The notes under the pieces: model-generated
What the model saw: only the letters and a program-made list of their open reading frames with translations
Database searches by the model: none
Told to the model about the DNA's origin: nothing
Shown: positions 15,073 to 23,479 of the stretch, piece after piece
Numbering within the stretch: position 1 is the stretch's first letter
How the letters are laid out: each line of letters starts with the position of its first letter
DNA from: Saccharopolyspora indica
GTDB lineage: Bacteria > Actinomycetota > Actinomycetes > Mycobacteriales > Pseudonocardiaceae
Length of the DNA: 64,000 bases
Direction of reading: 5' to 3'
NCBI RefSeq assembly: GCF_027853965.1
Contig: NZ_JAQGLB010000008.1
Location: 186,001 to 250,000, forward strand
Position numbers and translations under genes: made by a program

Positions 15073-16605
15073 CTAGGCCCACTGCTGGGTCTTCCGGTCG
15101 TACCTGGGCGATCGGTCCTGCGCCAGCTCGGTTCGCAGGGCTGCCTTGGAGACCCGTTCCGAGGGCGTCAGGGGCAGTGCGGCTCGGAAGGTCCAGTAGC
15201 GGGGCACCTTGAAGTAGGCGAGTTGTTCGCCGCAGAAGGCCGCCAGGTCTTCCGGAGTGCAGGTCTCGTCGCGGAGGACCAGGACCGCGTGGACCTCCTC
15301 GCCCCGCAGTTCGTCCGGTTCCGGCAGGACGGCGGCGATGTCCACCGCCGGGTGCAGCTGGAGCACGCGCTCCACCTCGCCCGCGGTGATGTTCTCGCCG
15401 CTGCGGCGGATCATGTCCTTGGTCCGGCCCGCGTAGTAGACGCGGCCCCGGTCGTCCATCCTGGCCAGATCGCCGGTGTGGAACCAGCCCGCGCGGAACG
15501 CCTGGTCGGTGGCCTCCGGGTCGCGGAAGTAGCCGTGCATCAGGCCGACGCCGCGGATCGCCAGCTCGCCGGTGGTGCCTCGCGGCACCGGTTCGCCGGA
15601 GTCGCCGAGGATCGCGATCTCCCGCCCGGCGATGGCCCGCCCGAGACAACCGGTTCCCACCGCGTCGTCGTGCTCCTCGGGCGTCATCCGGATGTCGCTG
15701 CCCGTCTCGGTCATGCCGAAGGCCTCGAACCACGGGACGCCCCAGCGCTCTTCGAGCGCCGCGTGCAGGTCGGCCGGAATCGCCGATGCGCTGATCGCGC
15801 GCACCCGGTGGTCCCGGTCGTGCGGTGACGGCGGCATGTCCAGCAGCAGCTTCGGCATCAGGCCGAGGCAGTAGAGCCAGGTGACCTCGTGCTCGCGGAC
15901 CTTGGACCAGAACGTCGTGGGGTGGAAGCGGTCCAGCACCACGAGCCGGGCTCCGGAGGTCAGGCCGAGCGCGGTGTTCCACTGCGGATCGACGTAGTGG
16001 AAGGGTTGTGCGGTCAGGATGGTGTCCTGCGCGCTGATCCGCGGGAAGTCCTCGACCAGGCCGGCGGCCAGCGAGGTCCAGTAGCGGTGCGGCAGCACGC
16101 AGCCCTTCGGCGCCCCGGTGGTGCCCGACGTGTACTGGATGTTGGCGACCGTCTCGGGCACCGGTGCGGCGCTGTTCGGCGCCGCCGCGTCGGGGATCGG
16201 GATCGCGTCGACGTCGAGCACGTGCTGCAGGGACGTGGAACTCCTGATCCGCGCGAGGAGTTCCGCGTGCTGCGCCGTGGTCAGCACGACCTGCGCGCCG
16301 GAGTGCGCGAGCACGTGGGCGGCGTCGTAGTCCTGGTAGCGGATGTTCACCGGGACCACCGCCGCGCCCAGCTTGGCCGCGCCCAGCCAGGCGAGCGGGA
16401 ACTCCGGCCGGTTGTCCAGCATGACCGCCACGCGATCGGACGCGGTGACACCGTGCTCGGCGAGCAGCGCGGCGAAGGCGTCGCTGCGCCGGTCGACCTC
16501 GGCGAAGGTCAGCTCCTCGCCGAGCGCGTCGAACGTCCACGCCACCCGTTCCGGCCAGCGCTCGGCCGCGCGGCGGACGAGATCAGCCAGGGAATGGTTG
16601 CTCAC
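15073..16605 (-). CDS. AMP-forming acyl-CoA ligase (CaiC-like)
   Basis: This 510-residue adenylate-forming enzyme would activate a carboxylic acid as its CoA thioester. The P-loop motif is IQYTSGTTGAPKGCVL, the ATP-binding motif AFGMTETGSD, the hinge GWFHTGDLARMDDRGRVYY, and the C-terminal catalytic Lys falls in PSERVSKAALR. Overall it is closest to crotonobetaine/carnitine-CoA ligase-type enzymes. The GTG start is preceded by GGAGAGG within a leader repeat (R4) shared with the MFS gene at 31080. It is in line with the enoyl-CoA hydratase and thioesterase genes upstream. The substrate is unknown. Confidence 0.9.
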   Translation of the reverse strand: MSNHSLADLVRRAAERWPERVAWTFDALGEELTFAEVDRRSDAFAALLAEHGVTASDRVAVMLDNRPEFPLAWLGAAKLGAAVVPVNIRYQDYDAAHVLAHSGAQVVLTTAQHAELLARIRSSTSLQHVLDVDAIPIPDAAAPNSAAPVPETVANIQYTSGTTGAPKGCVLPHRYWTSLAAGLVEDFPRISAQDTILTAQPFHYVDPQWNTALGLTSGARLVVLDRFHPTTFWSKVREHEVTWLYCLGLMPKLLLDMPPSPHDRDHRVRAISASAIPADLHAALEERWGVPWFEAFGMTETGSDIRMTPEEHDDAVGTGCLGRAIAGREIAILGDSGEPVPRGTTGELAIRGVGLMHGYFRDPEATDQAFRAGWFHTGDLARMDDRGRVYYAGRTKDMIRRSGENITAGEVERVLQLHPAVDIAAVLPEPDELRGEEVHAVLVLRDETCTPEDLAAFCGEQLAYFKVPRYWTFRAALPLTPSERVSKAALRTELAQDRSPRYDRKTQQWA

Positions 16606-16610
16606 AGCTC

Positions 16611-16720
16611 CGCCTCTCCGGGATTCACAGTGGTGGTTGCGTTTCGGGGTTGATCTCGCGTTTTCGGGGTTTCTTGTGGCTGGGTTGCGTCACGGTCCCC
16701 TGAGGTGCGGTTGGGCAGGG
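16611..16720 (-). repeat. Leader repeat R4, copy 1 (upstream of the CoA ligase)
   Basis: Read on the minus strand it runs from CTGCCCAACCGCACC through GGGGACCGTGACGCAACCC to ACCACCACTGTGAATC and CGGAGAGGCGG, which supplies the ribosome site. It contains a 22-codon open frame (GTG to TGA) opening with Q-P-S. The same sequence, with one indel and scattered changes, precedes the MFS gene at 31080. Confidence 0.75.
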
Positions 16721-16741
16721 CTGACGTTGACATCGGATTGT

Positions 16742-17470
16742 TCATCGGTCGGCCCTCAGCTCGTCGGTGCGGATTGCGTGCTGGATTTCCAGTGCCAGGG
16801 CCGATTCCACCGCGCTGTCGGTGCCTGCGTCGATGGCTTCTTTGGCCATCGCCAGCGGTGCCGCGGGCAGTTCGGCCAGGCGTCGCGCCCAGCTCATCGC
16901 GGTCGGCAGCAGCTCGTCGTCCGGGGTTACCGCGTTGACCAGGCCGAGGCGGTGCGCGGTGGCGGCGTCGAGCGGTTCGCCGAACATCACCAGTTCCTTT
17001 GCCCTGATCGGGCCTACCAGCATCGGCAGCAGGGCGGAGAGCCCACCGGTGGCGCTGAGCCCCAGACCGACCTCGGGGAAGCGGAACTGCGCGCTCTCAG
17101 CGGCCAGCACCAGGTCGCAGCCCAGGGCGAACTCCGCGCCCGCGCCCACGGCGTGCCCCTGCACCACCGCGATCACCGGGGCCGGGTTGCTGCGGATCCG
17201 GCGGGTGACGTCCTGGATGCGGTCCAGCCGGGCTCGCACGGTCGCGGGGTCTTCGGGTGGTGCTTTCAGGTCGTGACCGGCGCAGAAGGCGCGGCCGCGG
17301 CCGGTGAGCAGGACTGCCCGCGCCGTGCGCACGGAGTCGAACGCGGCGACCAGTTGTTCCACCAGCGCGGTGTTCACCGCGTTCAGGGATTCCGGTCGGT
17401 TCAGCCGGATCACGCCGATGTCGCCGTCGAGCTCGGTCTCGACCAGCGGTCCGGTGCGTGGTGCGGGCAT
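16742..17470 (-). CDS. Enoyl-CoA hydratase/isomerase family protein
   Basis: This 242-residue crotonase has oxyanion-hole segments AFCAGHDLK (near 62) and GHAVGAGAEFALGCD (near 105-119). Both catalytic glutamates seen in true hydratases are present: GAGAE and the Glu of FRFPEVGLGL. It would act on an enoyl-CoA made by the neighbouring ligase. ATG 17470 follows GAGGAGACGACA. It lies 18 bases after the thioesterase gene, clearly in one operon. A hydratase role is likely; an isomerase or hydrolase variant cannot be excluded. Confidence 0.9.
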   Translation of the reverse strand: MPAPRTGPLVETELDGDIGVIRLNRPESLNAVNTALVEQLVAAFDSVRTARAVLLTGRGRAFCAGHDLKAPPEDPATVRARLDRIQDVTRRIRSNPAPVIAVVQGHAVGAGAEFALGCDLVLAAESAQFRFPEVGLGLSATGGLSALLPMLVGPIRAKELVMFGEPLDAATAHRLGLVNAVTPDDELLPTAMSWARRLAELPAAPLAMAKEAIDAGTDSAVESALALEIQHAIRTDELRADR

Positions 17471-17488
17471 TGTCGTCTCCTCGTGGTC

Positions 17489-17920
17489 TCAACCGGCCAG
17501 CAGGGTCGTCCGCCACTCCGGCATCCGCGGCGACCAGGGCAGTGGCCGGCCGTCGGCGTCGACCTTCACGATCGTGCGGGTGCCGGTGGCGTTGGGGGCT
17601 TCGGGCGGGCCGCAGCGGAACGTCCAGGTCGCGCTGGTCCGGCCGAGCTTCGTGAAGTGCAGCGCCACCAGCAGGTTTCCGGCGCTGCCGACGGGTGAGT
17701 GGAACAGGACGTCGAACCGGCGCACGACGTAGCGCAGGTCGGGGTGCCGGTTCAGCACGGTCGCGGTGTCGAAGCCGGCTGCGGCGAAGGCCGCGGTCTG
17801 GGCTCGTTCGACGTGCAGCGCGAAGCGCGCGTTGTGCAGGTGGCCGTTGGGGTCCAGCTCGTCGAAGTGGACCGGCGACCAGAAGTCGATCACGTGCGGT
17901 CCGCTGCTCGGTTCTGCCAC
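17489..17920 (-). CDS. Acyl-CoA thioesterase, 4HBT hot-dog fold
   Basis: This 143-residue hot-dog protein contains the 4-hydroxybenzoyl-CoA thioesterase signature FDELDPNGHLHNARF near residues 19-33, with Asp23 as the likely catalytic acid. Strands RRFDVLFHSPVG and ATWTFRCG follow the usual pattern. It is the first gene of the minus-strand operon running thioesterase, hydratase, CoA ligase. Its promoter region holds an 18-bp perfect palindrome, 16 bases before the start, that is echoed near the permease gene at 20.6 kb. Confidence 0.85.
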   Translation of the reverse strand: MAEPSSGPHVIDFWSPVHFDELDPNGHLHNARFALHVERAQTAAFAAAGFDTATVLNRHPDLRYVVRRFDVLFHSPVGSAGNLLVALHFTKLGRTSATWTFRCGPPEAPNATGTRTIVKVDADGRPLPWSPRMPEWRTTLLAG

Positions 17921-17935
17921 GCCGCCTCCGAACTA

Positions 17936-17953
17936 GTCGATCGATCGATCGAC
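17936..17953. promoter_or_regulatory. TetR-type operator, site 1
   Basis: GTCGATCGATCGATCGAC is an 18-bp perfect palindrome in the divergent promoter between the thioesterase operon and the amidohydrolase gene. The same core occurs before the permease gene, with the TetR gene between them. Confidence 0.7.
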
Positions 17954-18020
17954 AGAGTAGGGTCGGCGTCGTCCAGGGCGCAAGACGTGCGCGCCTGAAC
18001 CGGCAGTCGAAGGATCATTC

Positions 18021-19661
18021 ATGCAGCTGGACGTCCTGTTCACCAACGGCGACATCACCACCCTGGATCCCGATCGCCCCGCCGCGCGCCGGATGGGCGT
18101 GCTCGGCGGCGTGCTGGTCGGCCTGGACGACGACCTCGACGGCTGCACCGCCGCCGCCGTCGTCGACCTCGGCGGCGCACCGGTCGTCCCGGGCTTCCAC
18201 GACGCGCACCACCACCTGAGCATGCGGGGGCAGCGCAGCCTCCAGCTCGACCTGCGGCCCAGCGCCGTCACCAGCATGGACGCGTTGCGCACCGCCGTGC
18301 GCGAGCACGCCGAGCGGCTGCCGGAAGGTGCCTGGGTGCGCGGGCACGGCTACGACCAGAACCGCCTCGGCGGTGCCCACCCGACCCGCGCGGAGCTGGA
18401 CGCGCTGACCGGCGGCCGACCCGCCTGGCTCGCGCACAACTCCGCGCACATGGGCGTGGTCAACACGGCGGCGATCCGGGCGATGGGCTTCGCCGATCCC
18501 CGCGCCCTGCCCGACGTTCCCGGCGGCACGGTCGAACGCGACGTCACGGGCGCGCCCACCGGGCTGCTCACCGAGCAGGCCCAGTCCCTGGTGTACCGCG
18601 TGCTCCGGCCGCAACCGCTCGAGGACTTCGTGCGAGCCATCGAGCTGGGCTCGGAGGCCGCCCTGTCCGAAGGGCTGACCAGCATCACCGAGCCCGGCAT
18701 CGCGGGCCGTCTCACCGGCAACGGCCCGGCCGACCTGCACGCCTTCCAGATCGCCCGGGAGCGAGGTGCGCTCGGGGTGCGCGCCACCGTGATGCCGGAG
18801 ATGTCCGCGCTGCACGACGTCGACGGGGCCGAACCGGGCTTCGGGCTCGACCTCGGCCTGCGCACCGGACTGGGCGACGACACCCTGCGCGTCGGCGCCG
18901 TCAAGCTGTTCTCCGACGGTTCGCTGATCGGCCGAACAGCCTCGATGTGCTGCGATTATGCCGACGCGGCTGGCAATCGCGGGTTCACCCAGGACGATCC
19001 GGAGCGGCTTCGCGAGCAGATCTCCCGGGCGCACCGGGCGGGCTGGCAGATCGCCGCGCACGCCATCGGCGACGCGGCCGTGCAGCTGGTCCTGGACGCC
19101 TACGCCCGCGCCCAGCGGCAGACGCCCCGCGCCGATGCCCGGCACCGCATCGAGCACTGCGGCGTCACCAGCGATGCCCAGATCGCCGAGATCGCGCGGC
19201 TGGGCGTGGTCCCGGTGCCGCAGGGCCGGTTCGTGGACGAGCTCGGGGACGGGATCATCGCCGCGCTCGGTGCGGAACGCGCGCAGCTCGCCTACCGGCA
19301 GCTCAGCTTCCTGCGCGCGGGCGTCGAAGTCCCGGGCAGCTCGGACTGCCCGGTGGTGGAAGGCGCGCCGCTGCTGGGAATCCACGCGCTGGTGAACCGG
19401 GAAACCGCGGCCGGGCAGGTGCTGGGCGCCGAGGAACGGCTGACCCCGTTGCAGGCGCTGCGCGCCTACACCCGCGGCTCGGCGTACGCCGACCACCAAG
19501 AGCACCGGAAGGGCCGGCTCGCGCGCGGCATGCTCGCCGACTTCACGGTGCTCTCCGAAGACCTCACCCGCGTCGACCGCCGCGCGATCAAGGACGTCGA
19601 GGTGCTGGCCACCGTCGTCGGCGGCGAGATCAAGCACGACCGGCTCGGCTTGACCGGCTGA
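18021..19661 (+). CDS. Amidohydrolase 3 family (YtcJ-like) hydrolase
   Basis: This 546-residue metallohydrolase matches the length and order of YtcJ-type amidohydrolases. The first metal-binding motif is VVPGFHDAHHHLSMRG near residue 60. Later ligands are the Lys of VGAVKLFSDGS, the His in QIAAHAIGDAA, RHRIEHCG, and the Asp of EVPGSSDCPV. Enzymes of this type cleave amides, formamides or ureides. ATG 18021 follows GAAGGA. Divergence from the CoA-ligase operon across the palindromic operator suggests it supplies the acid that the ligase activates; that pathway link is inference. Confidence 0.87.
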   Translation: MQLDVLFTNGDITTLDPDRPAARRMGVLGGVLVGLDDDLDGCTAAAVVDLGGAPVVPGFHDAHHHLSMRGQRSLQLDLRPSAVTSMDALRTAVREHAERLPEGAWVRGHGYDQNRLGGAHPTRAELDALTGGRPAWLAHNSAHMGVVNTAAIRAMGFADPRALPDVPGGTVERDVTGAPTGLLTEQAQSLVYRVLRPQPLEDFVRAIELGSEAALSEGLTSITEPGIAGRLTGNGPADLHAFQIARERGALGVRATVMPEMSALHDVDGAEPGFGLDLGLRTGLGDDTLRVGAVKLFSDGSLIGRTASMCCDYADAAGNRGFTQDDPERLREQISRAHRAGWQIAAHAIGDAAVQLVLDAYARAQRQTPRADARHRIEHCGVTSDAQIAEIARLGVVPVPQGRFVDELGDGIIAALGAERAQLAYRQLSFLRAGVEVPGSSDCPVVEGAPLLGIHALVNRETAAGQVLGAEERLTPLQALRAYTRGSAYADHQEHRKGRLARGMLADFTVLSEDLTRVDRRAIKDVEVLATVVGGEIKHDRLGLTG

Positions 19662-19671
19662 CCGGACCACC

Positions 19672-19716
19672 TGCAACTTCCATTGAAATCAGACGTCCGA
19701 TTTCAATGGAACTTGC
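19672..19716. repeat. GATTTC-type palindrome 1
   Basis: TTCCATTGAAATC is inverted as GATTTCAATGGAA around an 8-base centre, with flanking arms GCAA and TTGC extending it to about 44 bases with one mismatch. It lies after the amidohydrolase stop and can act as a terminator. Confidence 0.6.
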
Positions 19717-19756
19717 GCCCCACGCCGTGCGTCGGGACCCCGGCACACCTTGACCC

Positions 19757-19782
19757 GGTGCGATTTCCATTGAAATCGCACC
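19757..19782. repeat. GATTTC-type palindrome 2
   Basis: GGTGCGATTT is inverted as AAATCGCACC around CCATTG, next to the TetR stop. It shares the GATTTCCATTGAAATC core with palindrome 1, so this convergent gap holds two related palindromes. Confidence 0.6.
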
Positions 19783-19789
19783 AGGCAGG

Positions 19790-20491
19790 TCAGCCGCGTG
19801 CCGCGCGGGCGCGCATGGACGGCAGCTGGATGTGCCAGATCTCCTCGACCAGGCCGTGGACGTCGGCGGCCTCGGGCAGCGCGGTCGAGGCGAGGCGGGT
19901 GGCCGGGACGCCGAGCAGCTGGAGCGCCAGCTGCGCGTGCGCCGTGGCGATCGCGTCCAGGTCCTCCTCGCCCTCGGGCGAGTACCACTTGGCCACGCCG
20001 GAGCACATCTCCAGCACCGCCATGCGCGCGAAGCGCTGGTCCGGAACCGCGAAGACGCCGCGCTCGCAGCCGTCCGCGACCGCGCGGCGCCAGAACTCCT
20101 CGTAGCGGTCGCGGATCTGCACGACCGTGCTCCGGTGCTCGGCGTCGAGCACCCCGAGCTCGTTGTCCACCACGGTCGTCTCGTCGCGGTGCAGCGCGTG
20201 CGTGAGCACGTGGACGTGGACCAGGCTGGCGATGATCGCCTGCGGCTGGGCGGCGTCGGCGGAGACCCGTTCGGCCGCCATCACCAGCCGGTCCAGGCAG
20301 GTCCGCATGATGGAGAACAGCAGGTCCTGCTTGGTGCCCATGTAGTGGTAGAGGGTCGCGGTGGAGAGCTGCGCGGCGTCGGCGAGCTCGCGGATGCCGG
20401 TGCCGTGGAAGCCCTGCGCGGCGAACAGCCGGACGGCCGCTTCCCACACCTGCTGCTGCGTGTCGTCCCCTGAGCGTCCTCGCCCGCTCAT
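19790..20491 (-). CDS. TetR family transcriptional regulator
   Basis: This 233-residue repressor has an N-terminal helix-turn-helix GIRELADAAQLSTATLYHYMGTKQDLLF (about 33-60) and a helical ligand domain of the type seen in fatty-acid and CoA-linked TetR proteins. ATG 20491 is preceded by GGGGAG. Matching palindromes flank it on both sides (17936 and 20635), plus a weaker TGATCGATC near its own promoter at 20523. I infer that it controls the thioesterase/ligase operon, the amidohydrolase and the permease, with an acyl-CoA or its parent acid as inducer. Confidence 0.88.
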   Translation of the reverse strand: MSGRGRSGDDTQQQVWEAAVRLFAAQGFHGTGIRELADAAQLSTATLYHYMGTKQDLLFSIMRTCLDRLVMAAERVSADAAQPQAIIASLVHVHVLTHALHRDETTVVDNELGVLDAEHRSTVVQIRDRYEEFWRRAVADGCERGVFAVPDQRFARMAVLEMCSGVAKWYSPEGEEDLDAIATAHAQLALQLLGVPATRLASTALPEAADVHGLVEEIWHIQLPSMRARAARG

Positions 20492-20633
20492 CGCCTCGCG
20501 CTCCCCTGGAATGCCGGTCGACTGATCGATCTGAGTGACCGCAACCGTACCGGCGACGAGGTGGCTGCATCGACCTCGGGCGGGCAAAGCCCTATTGACC
20601 TCCCGATTTCCGGCACCTATCGTGCATGGATCT

Positions 20634-20655
20634 CTCGATCGATCGATCGGTTGAG
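20634..20655. promoter_or_regulatory. TetR-type operator, site 2
   Basis: CTCGATCGATCGATCGG contains the 14-bp palindrome CGATCGATCGATCG, continuing to GTTGAG. It lies 16 bases before the permease start and matches the core of site 1. Confidence 0.65.
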
Positions 20656-20671
20656 GCATCTTGGAGGCAAG

Positions 20672-22072
20672 ATGAACGATCAATCGCCATCCGTTGAGCA
20701 GACCCGGACGACCGGTGCGCGCGGTCTGCGACCAGCGCTCCGGGACCGGCAGATGAGCATGATCGCGATCGGCGGGGTGATCGGCGCCGGGCTGTTCGTC
20801 GGCAGCGGCGCGGTCATCAACAAGGCCGGTCCCGCGGCGCTGGTGGCGTACGCGATCGCCGGGCTGCTGGTCGTCCTGGTCATGCGGATGCTCGCCGAAC
20901 TGTCCGTCGCCGCACCGAGAACGGGCTCCTTCGCCAGCTACGCGTCGCGGGAGCTCGGCAGCTGGGCCGGACTGGCGATCGGCTGGCTCTACGCGTACTC
21001 GTGGAGCGTCACCGTCGGCGTGGAGGCCGTCATCGGCGGTGCGCTGCTGCACGGGATGCTGCCGGCGGTGCCGGACTGGGCCGCCGCGCTGGTGTTCATG
21101 CTGGTGCTGGCCGGCTCCAACCTGATCGCGGTGCGCGCCTTCGGCGAGGTGGAGTTCTGGTTCGCGCTGATCAAGGTGGTGGCGATCGTCGCGTTCATCG
21201 GGCTCGGCCTGCTGGCGATCTGCGGCCTGCTGCCCGGAGTGCCCGCGCCCGGTGGGGCGAACCTGTTCGAGCACGGCGGTTTCGCGCCCAACGGCTGGTA
21301 CGCGGTGCTGCCCGCGCTGCTCGTGGTCTCCTTCGCGTTCAGCGGCGCCGAGGTGGTCACGATCGCGGCCGGCGAGGCGATGCGCCCGGCGGAGGCGGTG
21401 CGCCGAGCCGTCCGCACCACGATGGTGCGCATCCTGGTCTTCTACATCGGTTCCATCGCGGTGATCGCCACGCTGCTGCCCCACGACGCCGCCGGGATCA
21501 CCGAGAGCCCGTACTCGGCGGTCCTCGACCGCCTGGGCATCCCGAACGCGGGCCTGATCATGGACGTGGTCGTCCTCGTCGCGGTGCTGTCCTGCCTGAA
21601 CTCCGGGATCTACACCGCATCCCGGATGCTCTACGCGCTCGCGGGCAACGGCGAGGGCCCGCGGGTGCTGGCCCGGTCGAACGCCGCCGGGGTGCCGGTC
21701 CCGGCGGTGCTGGTGGTGGCCCTGGCCGGGCTGACGACGGTGGCGGCGAACTACTTCGTCAGCACCACGGCGATCTTCGACTTCCTGGTGGACTCCAGCG
21801 GCTCGGTGATCGTCCTGCTCTACCTGACCATCGCGGTCACCCAGCTGCACAGCCGGGCCCGAGCCGAGCGGGAGGGCCAGCACCTGCCGGTGCGGATGTG
21901 GGGCTACCCGTACGTGTCCTGGGCGGTGGTCGTAGCGCTGGTGGCGTTCCTCGTGCTGATGGTCGTCGACCCGACCACCCGCCACTCCCTGCTCCTCACC
22001 CTCTCCGTCGCCGCGGTCGCCGTGACCGTCGGACTGCTCCGGCAGAAGCGCCAGGTCCCGCCGAGGAGCTGA
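20672..22072 (+). CDS. Amino acid permease, APC superfamily (GabP/AroP-like)
   Basis: This 466-residue transporter has twelve predicted helices. The first contains MIAIGGVIGAGLFVGSG, the hallmark unwound helix of amino-acid permeases. SFAFSGAEVVTIAAGEA in helix 6 is the second substrate-site motif of the GabP/AroP/LysP group. ATG 20672 follows GGAGG at ideal spacing. It sits under TetR operator site 2 and probably imports the amine or amino-acid derivative handled by the amidohydrolase/CoA-ligase cluster. It ends 15 bases from the convergent VWA gene. Confidence 0.9.
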   Translation: MNDQSPSVEQTRTTGARGLRPALRDRQMSMIAIGGVIGAGLFVGSGAVINKAGPAALVAYAIAGLLVVLVMRMLAELSVAAPRTGSFASYASRELGSWAGLAIGWLYAYSWSVTVGVEAVIGGALLHGMLPAVPDWAAALVFMLVLAGSNLIAVRAFGEVEFWFALIKVVAIVAFIGLGLLAICGLLPGVPAPGGANLFEHGGFAPNGWYAVLPALLVVSFAFSGAEVVTIAAGEAMRPAEAVRRAVRTTMVRILVFYIGSIAVIATLLPHDAAGITESPYSAVLDRLGIPNAGLIMDVVVLVAVLSCLNSGIYTASRMLYALAGNGEGPRVLARSNAAGVPVPAVLVVALAGLTTVAANYFVSTTAIFDFLVDSSGSVIVLLYLTIAVTQLHSRARAEREGQHLPVRMWGYPYVSWAVVVALVAFLVLMVVDPTTRHSLLLTLSVAAVAVTVGLLRQKRQVPPRS

Positions 22073-22087
22073 CCGTCCTCTGTGGAA

Positions 22088-23479
22088 TCAGCGCTGGTCC
22101 AGGGAGCGCACGAGGCGGGTGAGCTGGGCGAGGTTCCGGCACTCGGCCATCTCGACCAGGTCCGCGTAGTCGAGCGCGGCGGAGTCGCCGGTGCCCCAGT
22201 TCGCGCGGGGCTCCGGGTTCAGCCACAGGGTTCGCCGGCACCGGCCGGTCAAACCGGCCAGGACGTCGAGCGCCGGGTCGTGGTCGTTGTTGCGGGCGTC
22301 GCCGAGGACGAGCAGGACCGTGCGGGAGGTGAGCACGTGGGCGTGGTCGGCGGCGAAGTCCGCGAACACGCGGCCGTGATCGGTGCCGGTGCCCGGGAAC
22401 TGGAGGGTGGCGCGGCGGACTTCGGCCAGGGCCTCGGCGGCGTCGCGACCGCGGCGCAGGTGCTCGGTCACCTCGTGGACGTCGCGGACGAAGGCGAACA
22501 CCCGGGTTCGGGAGAAGACCTCGTGCAGCGCGTGCACCAGCAGCAGGGCGAAGTGCGCGAAGTTCGCCACCGAGGACGAGACGTCGCACAGGACGACGAG
22601 TTCCGGTTTGCGCGGTCGGCGCGGCCGGTGGCGGGGCGCGATCGGAACGCCGCCGGTGCTCAGCGCGGCCCGCAGGGTGCGGCGGAAGTCCAGCGTCCCG
22701 CTGCGGGCGCCGTGGCGGCGCTCGCGGTGGATGCGGGTGGCGAGCTGCCGGGCCAGCGGGCGGATCGCCCGGCGGATCGCCGCCAGCTCGGCCTGCGAGG
22801 CGCCCAGGAACGGCACCTGGTCCGGCGTGGGCCCGGTCAGGTTGTCGGCGACGTACCGCTCGCCCTTCTGCTCGGCGATGCGCCGGTGGGCCTCGGCGGT
22901 GACGAGCTGCTCGAACTGGCCGATGCGGCGGGTGAAGCGGGAGCGGGCCGCGGCGCCGGTGGTGTTGCGGGGCCGCGAACGCCCCTCCGCGGTGCGGATC
23001 AGACCGGCCAGCAGCGTGGTCGGATCCAGCTGTTCCAGGGTGGCGCGCGGTGACCACGAGCCGGGGTTCGCGGAAGTGCCGTAGCGGGCGAGGGCGCGGC
23101 GGGCGATCTGGACGAGTGCGGTGTTGTCGCCGTCGAACAGCGCTTGGGCGAGTTCGGTGCGCATGGCGTGGAGCTCGGGTGAGGTGCCGTGGGCGCCGGT
23201 GACCTCGACTTCGGGGCCGACCGCGGTGCCGTCGGTGCCGGTCGTGCGGCCGTCGCCGACGGCGGGCGGGAACCACAGGTCGAACAGGGCGTTGAAGACC
23301 GCGATGTCGTTGTGGCGCTTGACCAGCGTGGCCGCGTAGGCGACCCGCACCGCCTCGCGGTCGAGGAGGTCGACGGCGCTCAGAGCGCGGGCGGCGTCGA
23401 TGCCCTCGGCGGTGGACGCCGCGATGCCGTGCTCGCGCAGCGCGGCGAGGAAGTCGGTGTGCCGGTCCAGCAGGCTCAT
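22088..23479 (-). CDS. VWA domain-containing protein (CoxE-like), MoxR partner
   Basis: This is a 463-residue protein. The N-terminal 250 residues are helical and Arg-rich. The C-terminal von Willebrand A domain starts at ELVVLCDVSSSVANFA, where D299-S301-S303 form the MIDAS metal site, and continues through VFAFVRDV and RTVLLVLGDARNND. Such VWA proteins pair with MoxR AAA+ ATPases as chaperones that insert cofactors or remodel complexes; CoxD/CoxE of CO dehydrogenase is one example. Its ATG overlaps the moxR-like stop (ATGA), so translation is coupled. No cofactor enzyme target lies nearby. Confidence 0.88.
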   Translation of the reverse strand: MSLLDRHTDFLAALREHGIAASTAEGIDAARALSAVDLLDREAVRVAYAATLVKRHNDIAVFNALFDLWFPPAVGDGRTTGTDGTAVGPEVEVTGAHGTSPELHAMRTELAQALFDGDNTALVQIARRALARYGTSANPGSWSPRATLEQLDPTTLLAGLIRTAEGRSRPRNTTGAAARSRFTRRIGQFEQLVTAEAHRRIAEQKGERYVADNLTGPTPDQVPFLGASQAELAAIRRAIRPLARQLATRIHRERRHGARSGTLDFRRTLRAALSTGGVPIAPRHRPRRPRKPELVVLCDVSSSVANFAHFALLLVHALHEVFSRTRVFAFVRDVHEVTEHLRRGRDAAEALAEVRRATLQFPGTGTDHGRVFADFAADHAHVLTSRTVLLVLGDARNNDHDPALDVLAGLTGRCRRTLWLNPEPRANWGTGDSAALDYADLVEMAECRNLAQLTRLVRSLDQR

